DNA from: Companilactobacillus kedongensis
GTDB lineage: Bacteria; Bacillota; Bacilli; Lactobacillales; Lactobacillaceae
DNA length: 55,659 nucleotides
Direction: 5' to 3'
Assembly (NCBI RefSeq): GCF_003946625.1
Contig: NZ_RHOR01000015.1
Location: 1-55,659 of the forward strand
The position numbers and the translations under genes are program-made. The notes under the pieces were generated by a model that was given only the letters and a program-made list of their open reading frames with translations, was not told where the DNA came from and searched no databases. Position 1 is the stretch's first letter. Every line of letters starts with the position of its first letter. Shown one piece after another: positions 30,876 to 40,410 of this stretch.

Positions 30876-31553
30876 TTAAAACAGTCCTAGTAAGAATACG
30901 GCAATAATTGGAACAGCTAACGACGGTAAAAGATTTAAAACACTGATTTTCTTTATCTCTAACAATCCTAAACCAGATGCCAAAATTAGAATCCCCCCAA
31001 CGATCGTCAACTCATTGATCATATTTGTATTCAAAGCACTCTGGAAGAATAAGGCAATCATATAAATACTGCCTTGCCAAGCCAATACAGCAATTGCTGC
31101 AAAAGCTATCCCTAGTCCAAAAGTCGATGCTAAAACAATCGAAGTAATTCCATCCAACATCCCATTAGTAAACAAGAAAGTATAATCGTGCTTCAAAGCT
31201 GCTTCAATTGGACCAAGGATCGACAGAGAACCGATACAGTACAGCAAAATAGCTGTTGCCAATCCTTCCGCTAAATTGCCACCAGAGAATTTTCCTACTA
31301 ACTTATCGAATCTCGTTTGCAAATCGATCCACTGTCCAAACAATCCACCAATAGCCAAACTAACGATAAATAAAACGGGATAGTGACTTTGGGGCATATG
31401 TTGCACCACAGCGTTTATCCCAATTACCATTGCCGCTAATCCTAGTCCCTGCGTTAAAATCTTCTGAAATTCTGGTTTCATTCCTTTATGCAAAAATCTA
31501 CCAATAACACTACCAATAAGTATCATCGACACATTAAAAATTGTTCCAATCAT
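30876..31553 (-). CDS. DUF554 membrane protein, paralogue 1
   Basis: 225 residues and about six or seven hydrophobic spans, with the DUF554 core (YCIGSLSILGPIEAALKHD, then LDGITSIVLASTFGLGIAF). The ATG at 31553 is chosen because GGGGGAC lies just before it; it then matches its neighbour 31789-32466 residue for residue in length. Probable transport or membrane role, substrate unknown. Confidence 0.85.
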   Translation of the reverse strand: MIGTIFNVSMILIGSVIGRFLHKGMKPEFQKILTQGLGLAAMVIGINAVVQHMPQSHYPVLFIVSLAIGGLFGQWIDLQTRFDKLVGKFSGGNLAEGLATAILLYCIGSLSILGPIEAALKHDYTFLFTNGMLDGITSIVLASTFGLGIAFAAIAVLAWQGSIYMIALFFQSALNTNMINELTIVGGILILASGLGLLEIKKISVLNLLPSLAVPIIAVFLLGLF

Positions 31554-31631
31554 ATTTATGTCCCCCACAATTAAATATGACTAATATAAACTCTCATGTT
31601 ACTAGAGAGTCAATAAAAGATTAAAAAAAGA

Positions 31632-31743
31632 GTGTGACAAAACATGGTCAACTTTCGAGCATTAAGGCAAATGGCTCCAGTAATCCGAATTTGGATTACT
31701 GGAGCCATTTGTTTTAAACGGAAAAAGCTATGTTTTGTTACAC
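31632..31743. repeat. Long palindromic element between the DUF554 paralogues
   Basis: The outer stem GTGT-ACAAAACAT pairs with ATGTTTTGT-ACAC. The inner stem is an 18-bp perfect AAATGGCTCCAGTAATCC with its complement around loop GAATTT. No coding potential. It resembles neither family I nor family II in sequence. It lies downstream of the 31789 gene in the transcription direction, so it may act as a 3' end or processing structure. Confidence 0.75.
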
Positions 31744-31788
31744 GTTTATGCCACATGTTTAAGATGGAAATAGTTATGTCACGGTTCC

Positions 31789-32466
31789 TTAAAATAATTG
31801 CATGATTGCCACTACTACTATCGGCACAATCAACGATGGTAACAAATTAACTATATTTATCTTCTTTATTTCTAGTAACCCTAGACCTGAAGCAATTATT
31901 AGAATTCCCCCAACAATTGTTAATTCTGTGATCATATCTTGATTGATGGAGTTCTGCAATAACAGCGCAACCCCATAAATACTACCTTGCCAGATAAATA
32001 CAGCCACAGCTGAAAAGGCTATCCCAATACCAAAAGTCGACGCTAATACTACTGAAGTTATCCCATCTAGAATCCCATTAGTAAATAAGAACGTCATATC
32101 GTGTTGCAGAGCCTCTTGAATCGGGCCAAGGATAGATAAAGAACCGATACAATATAATAGAATAGCTGTTGCCAAACCCTCGGCTAAATTTCCACTGGAA
32201 AACTTTCCAACAAAATCATCAAATCGCTTTTGTAAATTGATCCATTCACCAAGCACCCCTCCGACTGAAAGACTAACAATAAACAAGACTGGATAGTTGC
32301 TCTTAGGCATATACTCCACTACCGCATTGATCCCGATTGCCATTGCCGCTAGTCCCAGTCCCTGTGTCAAAATTCGTTGATATTCCAACTTGATACCATT
32401 GTGGAATAATTTACCTAAAATACTGCCGCCAATAATCATTGCTACATTAAATAGTGTCCCAATCAT
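31789..32466 (-). CDS. DUF554 membrane protein, paralogue 2
   Basis: 225 residues, highly similar to the 30876 gene over its full length (for example YCIGSLSILGPIQEALQHD and LDGITSVVLASTFGIGIAF). AGGAG precedes the ATG. It is the first of the pair in transcription order, downstream of the MerR regulator gene. Tandem duplication is likely; a paired heteromeric membrane complex is possible but unsupported. Confidence 0.85.
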   Translation of the reverse strand: MIGTLFNVAMIIGGSILGKLFHNGIKLEYQRILTQGLGLAAMAIGINAVVEYMPKSNYPVLFIVSLSVGGVLGEWINLQKRFDDFVGKFSSGNLAEGLATAILLYCIGSLSILGPIQEALQHDMTFLFTNGILDGITSVVLASTFGIGIAFSAVAVFIWQGSIYGVALLLQNSINQDMITELTIVGGILIIASGLGLLEIKKINIVNLLPSLIVPIVVVAIMQLF

Positions 32467-32559
32467 TATTACTCTCCTCTTATGTAAGCGATTACACCAT
32501 CTACAATAATAGACTCTCTAGTAACTATAGGGTCAATATGATTGAGCAAAATTTAGAAT

Positions 32560-33369
32560 TTATCTGACCGGTAATCTAATTTCTGTAACGTATTTGTCAA
32601 AATCATTCGTAATGCCATAATCGATCAAAGTAATCTCGATCGCATCGTCAATAATTGTTAATAAATGATCCTGACAATATTTGATTAGTTGACGATAGGA
32701 CTCGGCTGAATTTTCATGTGTTCCATGAAATCTGATCCGTAAATATGAACCCGCTGATAAGAACGATGTTGCCTCTCTCTCATCCCCAGACTCTAAAATC
32801 ATCAAAATTCCGCTATACTGATTGAATTTATTAGCCAACATATTTTGCTTACTTAGTGATAAGGCAATTTTTCCAAGAAATATCGCCTGATCCAAGCCAT
32901 ATTTTCTCCGCAAGGCAGTTAAAGGAACCTCAATATCTTCACTTAACTGATAATTTCTCCTCAAATAAACGATTGGTGTTTCTGGTAAATTTAAATATTC
33001 TATTTTACCGAGAACAGAATTTTTAGCATCACGCACCTGTTTCAAACGTGAAGTTATCCGACCATTGACTGCTTGAAGTGTCTTCATCTGTTGTTCCACT
33101 TCGGCCTGTTGTTTCTCCAAGAGATTTTCCAAAGTAGATATATCACGGGCATCGAAGAATTTCTTAATATCAGAGATAGGGACGTCAAGCGCACGCAAAT
33201 ATTTGATCACATTTAAACGCTCAAATTCTTCAGTTGAATAGTAGCGATAGTGTGATTCTGGATCAACTTTGGCCGGTTTCAAAATACCGACATCATCGTA
33301 GTATCTTAAAGTAGGTATTTTAATATCATATAATTTTGATAATTGTCCGATAGTGAATAATTGATCCAT
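32560..33369 (-). CDS. MerR family transcriptional regulator with BmrR-like effector domain
   Basis: About 269 residues. N-terminal winged helix FTIGQLSKLYDIKIPTLRYYDDVGILKP, then a long dimerisation helix (STLENLLEKQQAEVEQQMKTLQ), then a C-terminal domain of about 150 residues like the GyrI/BmrR drug-binding fold. The ATG at 33369 is supported by GAGG upstream; longer in-frame starts are unlikely. It probably senses a hydrophobic or cationic compound and may control the DUF554 genes beside it; that link is inference. Confidence 0.85.
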   Translation of the reverse strand: MDQLFTIGQLSKLYDIKIPTLRYYDDVGILKPAKVDPESHYRYYSTEEFERLNVIKYLRALDVPISDIKKFFDARDISTLENLLEKQQAEVEQQMKTLQAVNGRITSRLKQVRDAKNSVLGKIEYLNLPETPIVYLRRNYQLSEDIEVPLTALRRKYGLDQAIFLGKIALSLSKQNMLANKFNQYSGILMILESGDEREATSFLSAGSYLRIRFHGTHENSAESYRQLIKYCQDHLLTIIDDAIEITLIDYGITNDFDKYVTEIRLPVR

Positions 33370-33404
33370 TGATATATGCCTCAAGTGTTTTTCTTTAATT
33401 TTAG

Positions 33405-33447
33405 CATAAAAAATAACCATCCCTGTGTTGGTGTAGGGATGGTTATT
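33405..33447 (-). terminator. Terminator upstream of the MerR gene
   Basis: AATAACCATCCCT pairs with AGGGATGGTTATT, followed by TTTTTTAT on the minus strand. It closes the groES-groEL transcript after the repeat at 33559-33665. Confidence 0.8.
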
Positions 33448-33558
33448 AATTGTCTAATTAATGGTTTTATTTTTGAAACTTTACTTTTTGTTCTTAGAAA
33501 TTTAATTCTTAAATCAAGTGGAGATATAGTGAAGTGTTTCAGATTGGTTGTCTGAAAC

Positions 33559-33665
33559 GAGTTCCACAAAACAACTTCCTGTGCTTACTACGAACAATCT
33601 GCATGCCACTTCGTGACACTCCGATTATCCTAGAATGCTCAGAAGTTAATCGTTTTGTTACACTC
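33559..33665. repeat. Structured palindromic repeat, family I copy C
   Basis: It shares CTGTGCTTACTACG and TATCCTAG-AATGCTC with copies A and B. Stems here are CAAAAC/GTTTTG and AACTTC/GAAGTT, different bases from copies A and B but still paired. It starts directly after the groEL TAG stop codon in the transcription direction, in the same position as copy B after queA. An 8-bp hairpin (GTTTCAGA and complement, 33536-33558) adjoins it. Confidence 0.75.
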
Positions 33666-33666
33666 T

Positions 33667-35310
<1,644 letters not shown>

Positions 35311-35350
35311 TCACACTCCAATTATCATTTAAATTTTTATATAATGTTTA

Positions 35351-35635
35351 TTATTCAACGATTGCCATGACATCTTTTTCATGAAGGATTAAATATTCAT
35401 TGTCATCGTATTTAACGTTTGAACCAGCATACTTATCAAAGAGAATCTTGTCACCAACTTTAATACTCATTGGTAACTTCTTTCCATCTTCCGTTACGGC
35501 TCCTGCACCTACAGCAACTACCTCTGCTGTTTGTGGTTTTTCTTTAGCGTTGTTAGCTAAAACAATGCCGCCAACTGTCTTCTCTTCTTCTTTATCGACT
35601 GTTACAATAACTCTGTCTCCAAGTGGTTTTAACAA
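35351..35635 (-). CDS. groES: Co-chaperonin GroES (10 kDa)
   Basis: 94 residues, starting [25 protein letters not shown] with the mobile loop, then [24 protein letters not shown]. The start codon is TTG, with GGAGG eight bases upstream. It forms the seven-subunit lid of GroEL. A CIRCE operator lies 35 bp before the start, so it should be repressed by HrcA. Confidence 0.97.
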   Translation of the reverse strand: MLKPLGDRVIVTVDKEEEKTVGGIVLANNAKEKPQTAEVVAVGAGAVTEDGKKLPMSIKVGDKILFDKYAGSNVKYDDNEYLILHEKDVMAIVE

Positions 35636-35669
35636 TTTGAATCCCTCCGATGATTAAAATTTTTAAACT

Positions 35670-35696
35670 TTAGCACTCGAACTTGTCTTGTGCTAA
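35670..35696 (-). promoter_or_regulatory. CIRCE operator (HrcA binding site), one arm degenerate
   Basis: One arm is perfect, TTAGCACTC, then nine bases, then TTGTGCTAA instead of GAGTGCTAA. The two altered bases weaken the symmetry. Its position between promoter and groES is standard. Confidence 0.88.
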
Positions 35697-35707
35697 TCAC
35701 ATGTTTA

Positions 35708-35735
35708 ATATTAACATTTTCTTGTGAACATGCAA
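35708..35735 (-). promoter_or_regulatory. Promoter of groES-groEL
   Basis: On the minus strand -35 TTGCAT (35730-35735), 16-bp spacer, -10 TAATAT (35708-35713). The CIRCE site follows within the 5' leader. Confidence 0.65.
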
Positions 35736-35767
35736 GTATTTACATTCAAAAAAATTAAGGAGAACCT

Positions 35768-36397
35768 ATGACTTATTTCAAAAATCAATTCACGACCCTC
35801 TTGATTTACATCCTCTTACTTTTTACAGGATCAGTCCTGACCATGCTTAAAGTAACCGGTTCCAGCTATTTCATCATCTTAACTATTGCCGCTATTATCG
35901 CTACTGGACTTATGGTTTATCTAACTCAAAAAAGTTCCCCAAATAATATTGAGGAACAGACAAGTACCTCTGACAAAATCAAATGGATCATCATTGGTAC
36001 CGTTGGAGCACTTGTTATTCAAATTGGGATCAGTTTAATAGAAGAACTGGTTTTACACCACAGTATAGCCTCGGCTAATACCACACAATTACTTACACTA
36101 GTGACGGCCTATCCTTACTATTTCATCTATGTTTTGATCTGTGCACCGATAATGGAAGAAATCGTCTTTAGACGTTTGTTCTTCTCAAACTTGATCACAC
36201 TGACTAATGTTTACTGGGCCGGCATCATCTCGGCTGCCTTCTTTGCCTTTATGCATCAAGACACACGATTTGCTATCTACGTAGGAATGGGATTGTGGTT
36301 CGCCTTTGTCTACTACAAATCAAAGAATATCTACATCAGTGCTGCCAGTCATCTGATCATGAATACAATTGTTGTTATTGCTAGTTTCTTTATATAA
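35768..36397 (+). CDS. CPBP family intramembrane glutamic endopeptidase
   Basis: 209 residues, mostly hydrophobic with about six or seven spans. The metal-site motifs of the CPBP (CAAX protease and bacteriocin-processing) family are present: PIMEEIVFRR (EExxxR), FFAFMHQ (FxxxH) and the late SHLIMN. In lactobacilli such proteins act in bacteriocin self-immunity or protein processing; no bacteriocin gene is seen nearby. AAGGAG precedes the ATG. It is divergent from groES. Confidence 0.88.
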   Translation: MTYFKNQFTTLLIYILLLFTGSVLTMLKVTGSSYFIILTIAAIIATGLMVYLTQKSSPNNIEEQTSTSDKIKWIIIGTVGALVIQIGISLIEELVLHHSIASANTTQLLTLVTAYPYYFIYVLICAPIMEEIVFRRLFFSNLITLTNVYWAGIISAAFFAFMHQDTRFAIYVGMGLWFAFVYYKSKNIYISAASHLIMNTIVVIASFFI

Positions 36398-36407
36398 TTT
36401 TATCCAA

Positions 36408-36437
36408 AAAAAAGTGTGCCCGCAGGCACGCTTTTTT
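36408..36437. terminator. Bidirectional terminator between convergent genes
   Basis: GTGTGCC pairs with GGCACGC (one G-U pair) between an A run and a T run. It serves the CPBP gene and the convergent symporter gene, and overlaps the symporter stop codon. Confidence 0.85.
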
Positions 36438-37716
36438 AATCTCCACGTTTATAACTAGCAACATACTTCTTCCGCTGATCGTCATCGAATTCATTTTCAC
36501 TCTTAGCGATAATGATCGTAGCTAGTGAATTACCGACAACGTTAACGGCTGTACGTCCCATATCGACTAGACGGTCGATACCGGCGATAAATGTTAATCC
36601 TTGCATTGGTACACCAATTGTTGAAACAGTGGCTAACAATACAACGAATGAAGCTCCTGGAACACCTGCCATACCTTTAGATGTCAGCATCAAGACAACG
36701 ACCAGTGTGATCTGTTGTCCGATCGACAAATCAATATGATAAGCCTGAGCTAAGAATAAGGCGGCTAATGATTGATAAATTGCTGAACCATCAAGGTTAA
36801 ATGTATATCCCGTTGGGATAACGAATGAGACGATACCTTTACTTGCTCCATAATCTTGCATTTTTTCCATCATCTTAGGCAATGCAGCTTCTGAACTAGC
36901 AGTTGTAAAGGCCAAGACAAATTCGTTCTCAATGATCCTGAATAATTCAAAGAAATCTACATGGAAAATCCGACCAACAATGTACATAACAACGAAAACG
37001 AAGAATGCCATTGTTGCATAGGCGATAACAATAAATAATGCCAGTGGCTTGAGGGATGCAAATCCCATCTCACCAACGGTAACCCCGATCAAAGCACAGA
37101 CACCGATTGGAGCTGTACGCATAACCCAATTTGTTACTTTGAACATAACATTTGCTACGGCATTCAATAGATCAGTAATGATCTTACCTTGTTTACCAAG
37201 TGAAGCCGTTCCTAGTCCAAATAGAACTGAGAAGAAGATAACTGGCAACATGTCACCTTTACCCATAGCGGCAAAGATATTTGTTGGGATGATCCCCATC
37301 AAAACTGACCAAACACCTGAATGCTTAGCACTTGAAGCAGAGGCCGTATATTGCGAAATACTTGAACCCTTTAGATCATTGATGTTGATATAAGTACCTG
37401 GGTGTGTAATATTAGCAACCAAAATACCAATAATAATAGCTAGTGTCGTCATAACCTCGAAGTAAATCAAAGTTTTTAGACCGATACGACCTAGTTTTCT
37501 AATGTCACCCATGTTAGCAATTCCGACAGTCAAACATGAGATAACAATAGGTAAAACAATCATTTGAATTAATGAAATGAACATTGTACCAATGTTCTGC
37601 ATGACTGTTATAGCAGCCTTATTGTGATAAAAGACCTGCCCTAAAATTATACCTAGAACTAGACCGATAATAATTTGCCAGCCTAAACTAAGCCGAAAAA
37701 ACTTTTGCTTTTGCAA
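36436..37716 (-). CDS. Dicarboxylate/amino acid:cation symporter (DAACS, GltP-like)
   Basis: 426 residues with about eight membrane spans and two re-entrant loops. The first serine-rich loop is AFTTASSEAALPKMM; the substrate and sodium site is GYTFNLDGSAIY. These define the glutamate/aspartate:H+ or Na+ symporter family; in lactic acid bacteria the substrate is commonly glutamate or aspartate, which is not certain here. The start is TTG, with GGGGG eight bases upstream. Confidence 0.92.
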   Translation of the reverse strand: MQKQKFFRLSLGWQIIIGLVLGIILGQVFYHNKAAITVMQNIGTMFISLIQMIVLPIVISCLTVGIANMGDIRKLGRIGLKTLIYFEVMTTLAIIIGILVANITHPGTYININDLKGSSISQYTASASSAKHSGVWSVLMGIIPTNIFAAMGKGDMLPVIFFSVLFGLGTASLGKQGKIITDLLNAVANVMFKVTNWVMRTAPIGVCALIGVTVGEMGFASLKPLALFIVIAYATMAFFVFVVMYIVGRIFHVDFFELFRIIENEFVLAFTTASSEAALPKMMEKMQDYGASKGIVSFVIPTGYTFNLDGSAIYQSLAALFLAQAYHIDLSIGQQITLVVVLMLTSKGMAGVPGASFVVLLATVSTIGVPMQGLTFIAGIDRLVDMGRTAVNVVGNSLATIIIAKSENEFDDDQRKKYVASYKRGD

Positions 37717-37772
37717 TTTAGAAGCCCCCTTAAAGCGTCGAGTTATATTATAGCAGATTATCTTTAATCAAA

Positions 37773-38585
37773 TTAAATTTTTTTAATGGATTTTGAGAAT
37801 TTTTTAAATTGATCTTGCCAATCCTTTGGTCTGTCAGTAAATAAATTATGTCCGGCATCATTCAAAACCATTATTTGAATTTCATTTGCTGGATTTAATA
37901 GTCCAAGTTGATCTCTATAACCAACTATTTGGTCGTTTGTCCCCAAAAGGATCGTCACATCACTATTATTTGAAGTAAGATCTGCTACTAACTCTTTTTC
38001 AAATGAAAAGCTGTAATTGTGACTAGCTTTTATCTGGTTCCAAAATGCAAGATTGAACTTATTAGCTCCAGGAATAATTGCTTTTTGATAGTTATCCCAA
38101 GCCTTTAAATTGATCAAGACATTCATATCAAGAAACTTTTGGTAGTTAGGATCAGTTGTTTCTAACTTCTCTTGAATAATATTCTTATGAGCACTAATAT
38201 CACGATTTTCTTTATCTGCATGGACCACCGGACAGGTAAGAAATGCCGATTCAATTTTTGATCCAAGCTTATCGATCAATCCTAAGCAGATATATCCACC
38301 GTAAGAATGTCCACAGATAGCAATGCTTTGATCACCAGTAATTTGATTGATAAAGTCGATGACTAATCTCAAGACATCATCAGAATTATGAACCAAGGAA
38401 ACATCTTGTGAATCCCCCATTCCTGGAAGGTCGAGATAAATCCTTTTGATTCCCGTCGTCATAAGCGGTTCATAGTTTTCGATCATACTAGTTGAATCCT
38501 GACTCATTCCATGAAAGAAATAAACTGGAAAACCAGTTCCAACGATTTCATAATTCAGTTGCGTATTGTTTATAGTAATTTTCAT
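37773..38585 (-). CDS. Alpha/beta hydrolase
   Basis: About 270 residues. The nucleophile elbow is GHSYGG, the oxyanion strand VYFFHGMSQD, the acid residue likely in LLGTNDQIVG, and the catalytic His in DAGHNLFTDRP. No signal peptide. Substrate not determinable from sequence; esterase, peptidase or C-C hydrolase are all possible. The ATG at 38585 is chosen, with GGAAG upstream; a longer frame starts at 38636 inside the manA-side gap. Confidence 0.85.
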   Translation of the reverse strand: MKITINNTQLNYEIVGTGFPVYFFHGMSQDSTSMIENYEPLMTTGIKRIYLDLPGMGDSQDVSLVHNSDDVLRLVIDFINQITGDQSIAICGHSYGGYICLGLIDKLGSKIESAFLTCPVVHADKENRDISAHKNIIQEKLETTDPNYQKFLDMNVLINLKAWDNYQKAIIPGANKFNLAFWNQIKASHNYSFSFEKELVADLTSNNSDVTILLGTNDQIVGYRDQLGLLNPANEIQIMVLNDAGHNLFTDRPKDWQDQFKKFSKSIKKI

Positions 38586-38642
38586 ATTTTGCTTCCCAAC
38601 AAAAAAATGAGGTTGGAATTTCCATCCCAATCTCATAATGAT

Positions 38643-39605
38643 TTATTTTTCACCAGATTCAGAGGCAATTATATCAAGACTTCCATCAAGTGTCCATTCG
38701 TTAACTGTTGCAGGAACAATCAAGTGAACACCCTTCTTCAAGTCGTAATCTTTGCCATCAACAGTAATTTTACCAGTACCGTTAATAACTGAAACCAAAG
38801 TGTATTTGCCAATATTATGTTTTAAAGTAACGGGTTCTTTAACTTCCCAACGATAAACAGCAAAGAATGGTGAGATAGGTGGTTGAACAAAAGTTGTAAA
38901 TTTGTTCTTGCCCTCTGTCTTAGTCTGAATATCTAATTGTGGATCTTTGTGAGGAACCGTGATCGTATCCTCTGATTGTTTAATATGTAGTTCACGTTTC
39001 TTACCAGTACTCTTTTCAACACGGTCGTAATCATACAAACGATAAGTTGTATCACTACTTTGTTGCGTTTCAAGAGCCATGATTCCTTTATTCAAGGCAT
39101 GAACTGTACCACTAGGAACGTAGAAGAAGTCACCAGTCTTAACAGGGACCTTTCTCAAAAGATCATCCCATTTACCTGATTCGATCATATCATCTAGTTC
39201 AGCTTTGTTTTTGGCATTGTGACCATAAATAAGATAAGAGCCCGGTTCAGCATCAATGATGTACCAGCATTCAGTCTTACCTAATTCATGTTCGTGCTTC
39301 CATGCGTAATCATTATCTGGATGGACTTGAACCGACAAGCTGGCCTCGGCATCTAGAATTTTGGTTAGTAATGGAAATACTTTGCCTTTTGGATCACCAA
39401 ATAATTCACCGTGATTTTTCCATAAATCATCGATAAATTGTCCAGCAAATTCGCCATTCTCAACTTCAGAACGACCATGGGGATGACCGGAAATTGCCCA
39501 GCATTCTCCTATATCACCTGCGGGTAAATCGTAATCAAATTTCTCTAATTTACGACCACCCCACATCTTCTCATGAAAAACAGGTTTCAAAAATAATGGC
39601 TCCAC
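38643..39605 (-). CDS. manA: Mannose-6-phosphate isomerase, class I
   Basis: About 320 residues. EPLFLKPVFHEKMWGGRKLEKF is the standard N-terminus; the zinc site is in VQVHPDNDYAWKHE and GTVHALNKG. It interconverts mannose 6-phosphate and fructose 6-phosphate. The GTG at 39605 is preferred because GGGGGA lies seven bases before it; a TTG five codons earlier overlaps that site. It is 18 bp downstream of rex, so probably cotranscribed with it. Confidence 0.93.
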   Translation of the reverse strand: MEPLFLKPVFHEKMWGGRKLEKFDYDLPAGDIGECWAISGHPHGRSEVENGEFAGQFIDDLWKNHGELFGDPKGKVFPLLTKILDAEASLSVQVHPDNDYAWKHEHELGKTECWYIIDAEPGSYLIYGHNAKNKAELDDMIESGKWDDLLRKVPVKTGDFFYVPSGTVHALNKGIMALETQQSSDTTYRLYDYDRVEKSTGKKRELHIKQSEDTITVPHKDPQLDIQTKTEGKNKFTTFVQPPISPFFAVYRWEVKEPVTLKHNIGKYTLVSVINGTGKITVDGKDYDLKKGVHLIVPATVNEWTLDGSLDIIASESGEK

Positions 39606-39623
39606 GTTAGAATCCCCCAATTT

Positions 39624-40274
39624 TTAGTCTTCGTTTTCCTCTAATGACTTATCGCGATCCAAGAAGAAAATCAAAGTCTGTAATTCGTTTGCCAAGTCAA
39701 CATAATGTACACGAATGGAACTTGGCACATTAATAATTACTGGTGTAAAGTTCAAGATTCCCTTTACTCCAGCATCTGCCAAAAGGTTCGCCGTAACTTG
39801 TGCTGCATTTGATGAAACTGTTAGAATACATACATCGATCTGTTGTAAATCTAACTGTTCTTTTATTTCAGAGACATCATAAACAGGCACACCGCTCTTG
39901 ACTGTACCAACGATCGATTGATCAATATCAAAAGCTGCGGCAATTCTTACATTATTTGTTCTAGCAAAGTTATAATTTAATAAGGCGTTACCCAAATTAC
40001 CGACACCGACTAAGGCAACATTAGTCCGTTTGTCTTGATTGAGTAATTTCTTAAAGAAGGCGACAAGCTCATCTACATCATAACCGTACCCTCTCTTACC
40101 TAAAGCTCCCAAGTATGAGAAGTCACGTCTTATTGTAGCACTGTCAATTTTGACGCCCTCAGATAATTCTCCTGAGGAAACTTTTTGCGTGCCTTCATCT
40201 TTTAAGAACTGGAAATACCTATAATAAATAGGTAACCTTTTAATAGTTGCGTTTGGAACTGTTGTTTTTGTCAT
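39624..40274 (-). CDS. rex: Redox-sensing transcriptional repressor Rex
   Basis: About 216 residues. N-terminal winged helix (RLPIYYRYFQFL, then VSSGELSEGVKIDSATIRRD), then the NADH-binding Rossmann domain GVGNLGNALLNYNF. Rex leaves DNA when NADH is high, inducing fermentation genes. The ATG at 40274 is supported by GGTGG five bases upstream. It is divergent from the ABC-F gene and followed by manA. Confidence 0.95.
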   Translation of the reverse strand: MTKTTVPNATIKRLPIYYRYFQFLKDEGTQKVSSGELSEGVKIDSATIRRDFSYLGALGKRGYGYDVDELVAFFKKLLNQDKRTNVALVGVGNLGNALLNYNFARTNNVRIAAAFDIDQSIVGTVKSGVPVYDVSEIKEQLDLQQIDVCILTVSSNAAQVTANLLADAGVKGILNFTPVIINVPSSIRVHYVDLANELQTLIFFLDRDKSLEENED

Positions 40275-40410
40275 ATCTACCACCAATGTGCGTTATTTCA
40301 CTAATATTTATAGTAAATAAAATTAAGCAAAAACGCAATAGATTAAGCCTATAAAGAATTATTTTTTACAAATAATGATAAAATTGTGAATATGTAAAGG
40401 GGTATTTAAC

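Noticed and set aside
40383-40399. Possible Rex operator (TTGTGAAT then ATGTAAA) before the ABC-F gene
   Set aside because: Only one half-site fits the TTGTGAA/TTCACAA pattern; the other arm is poor.
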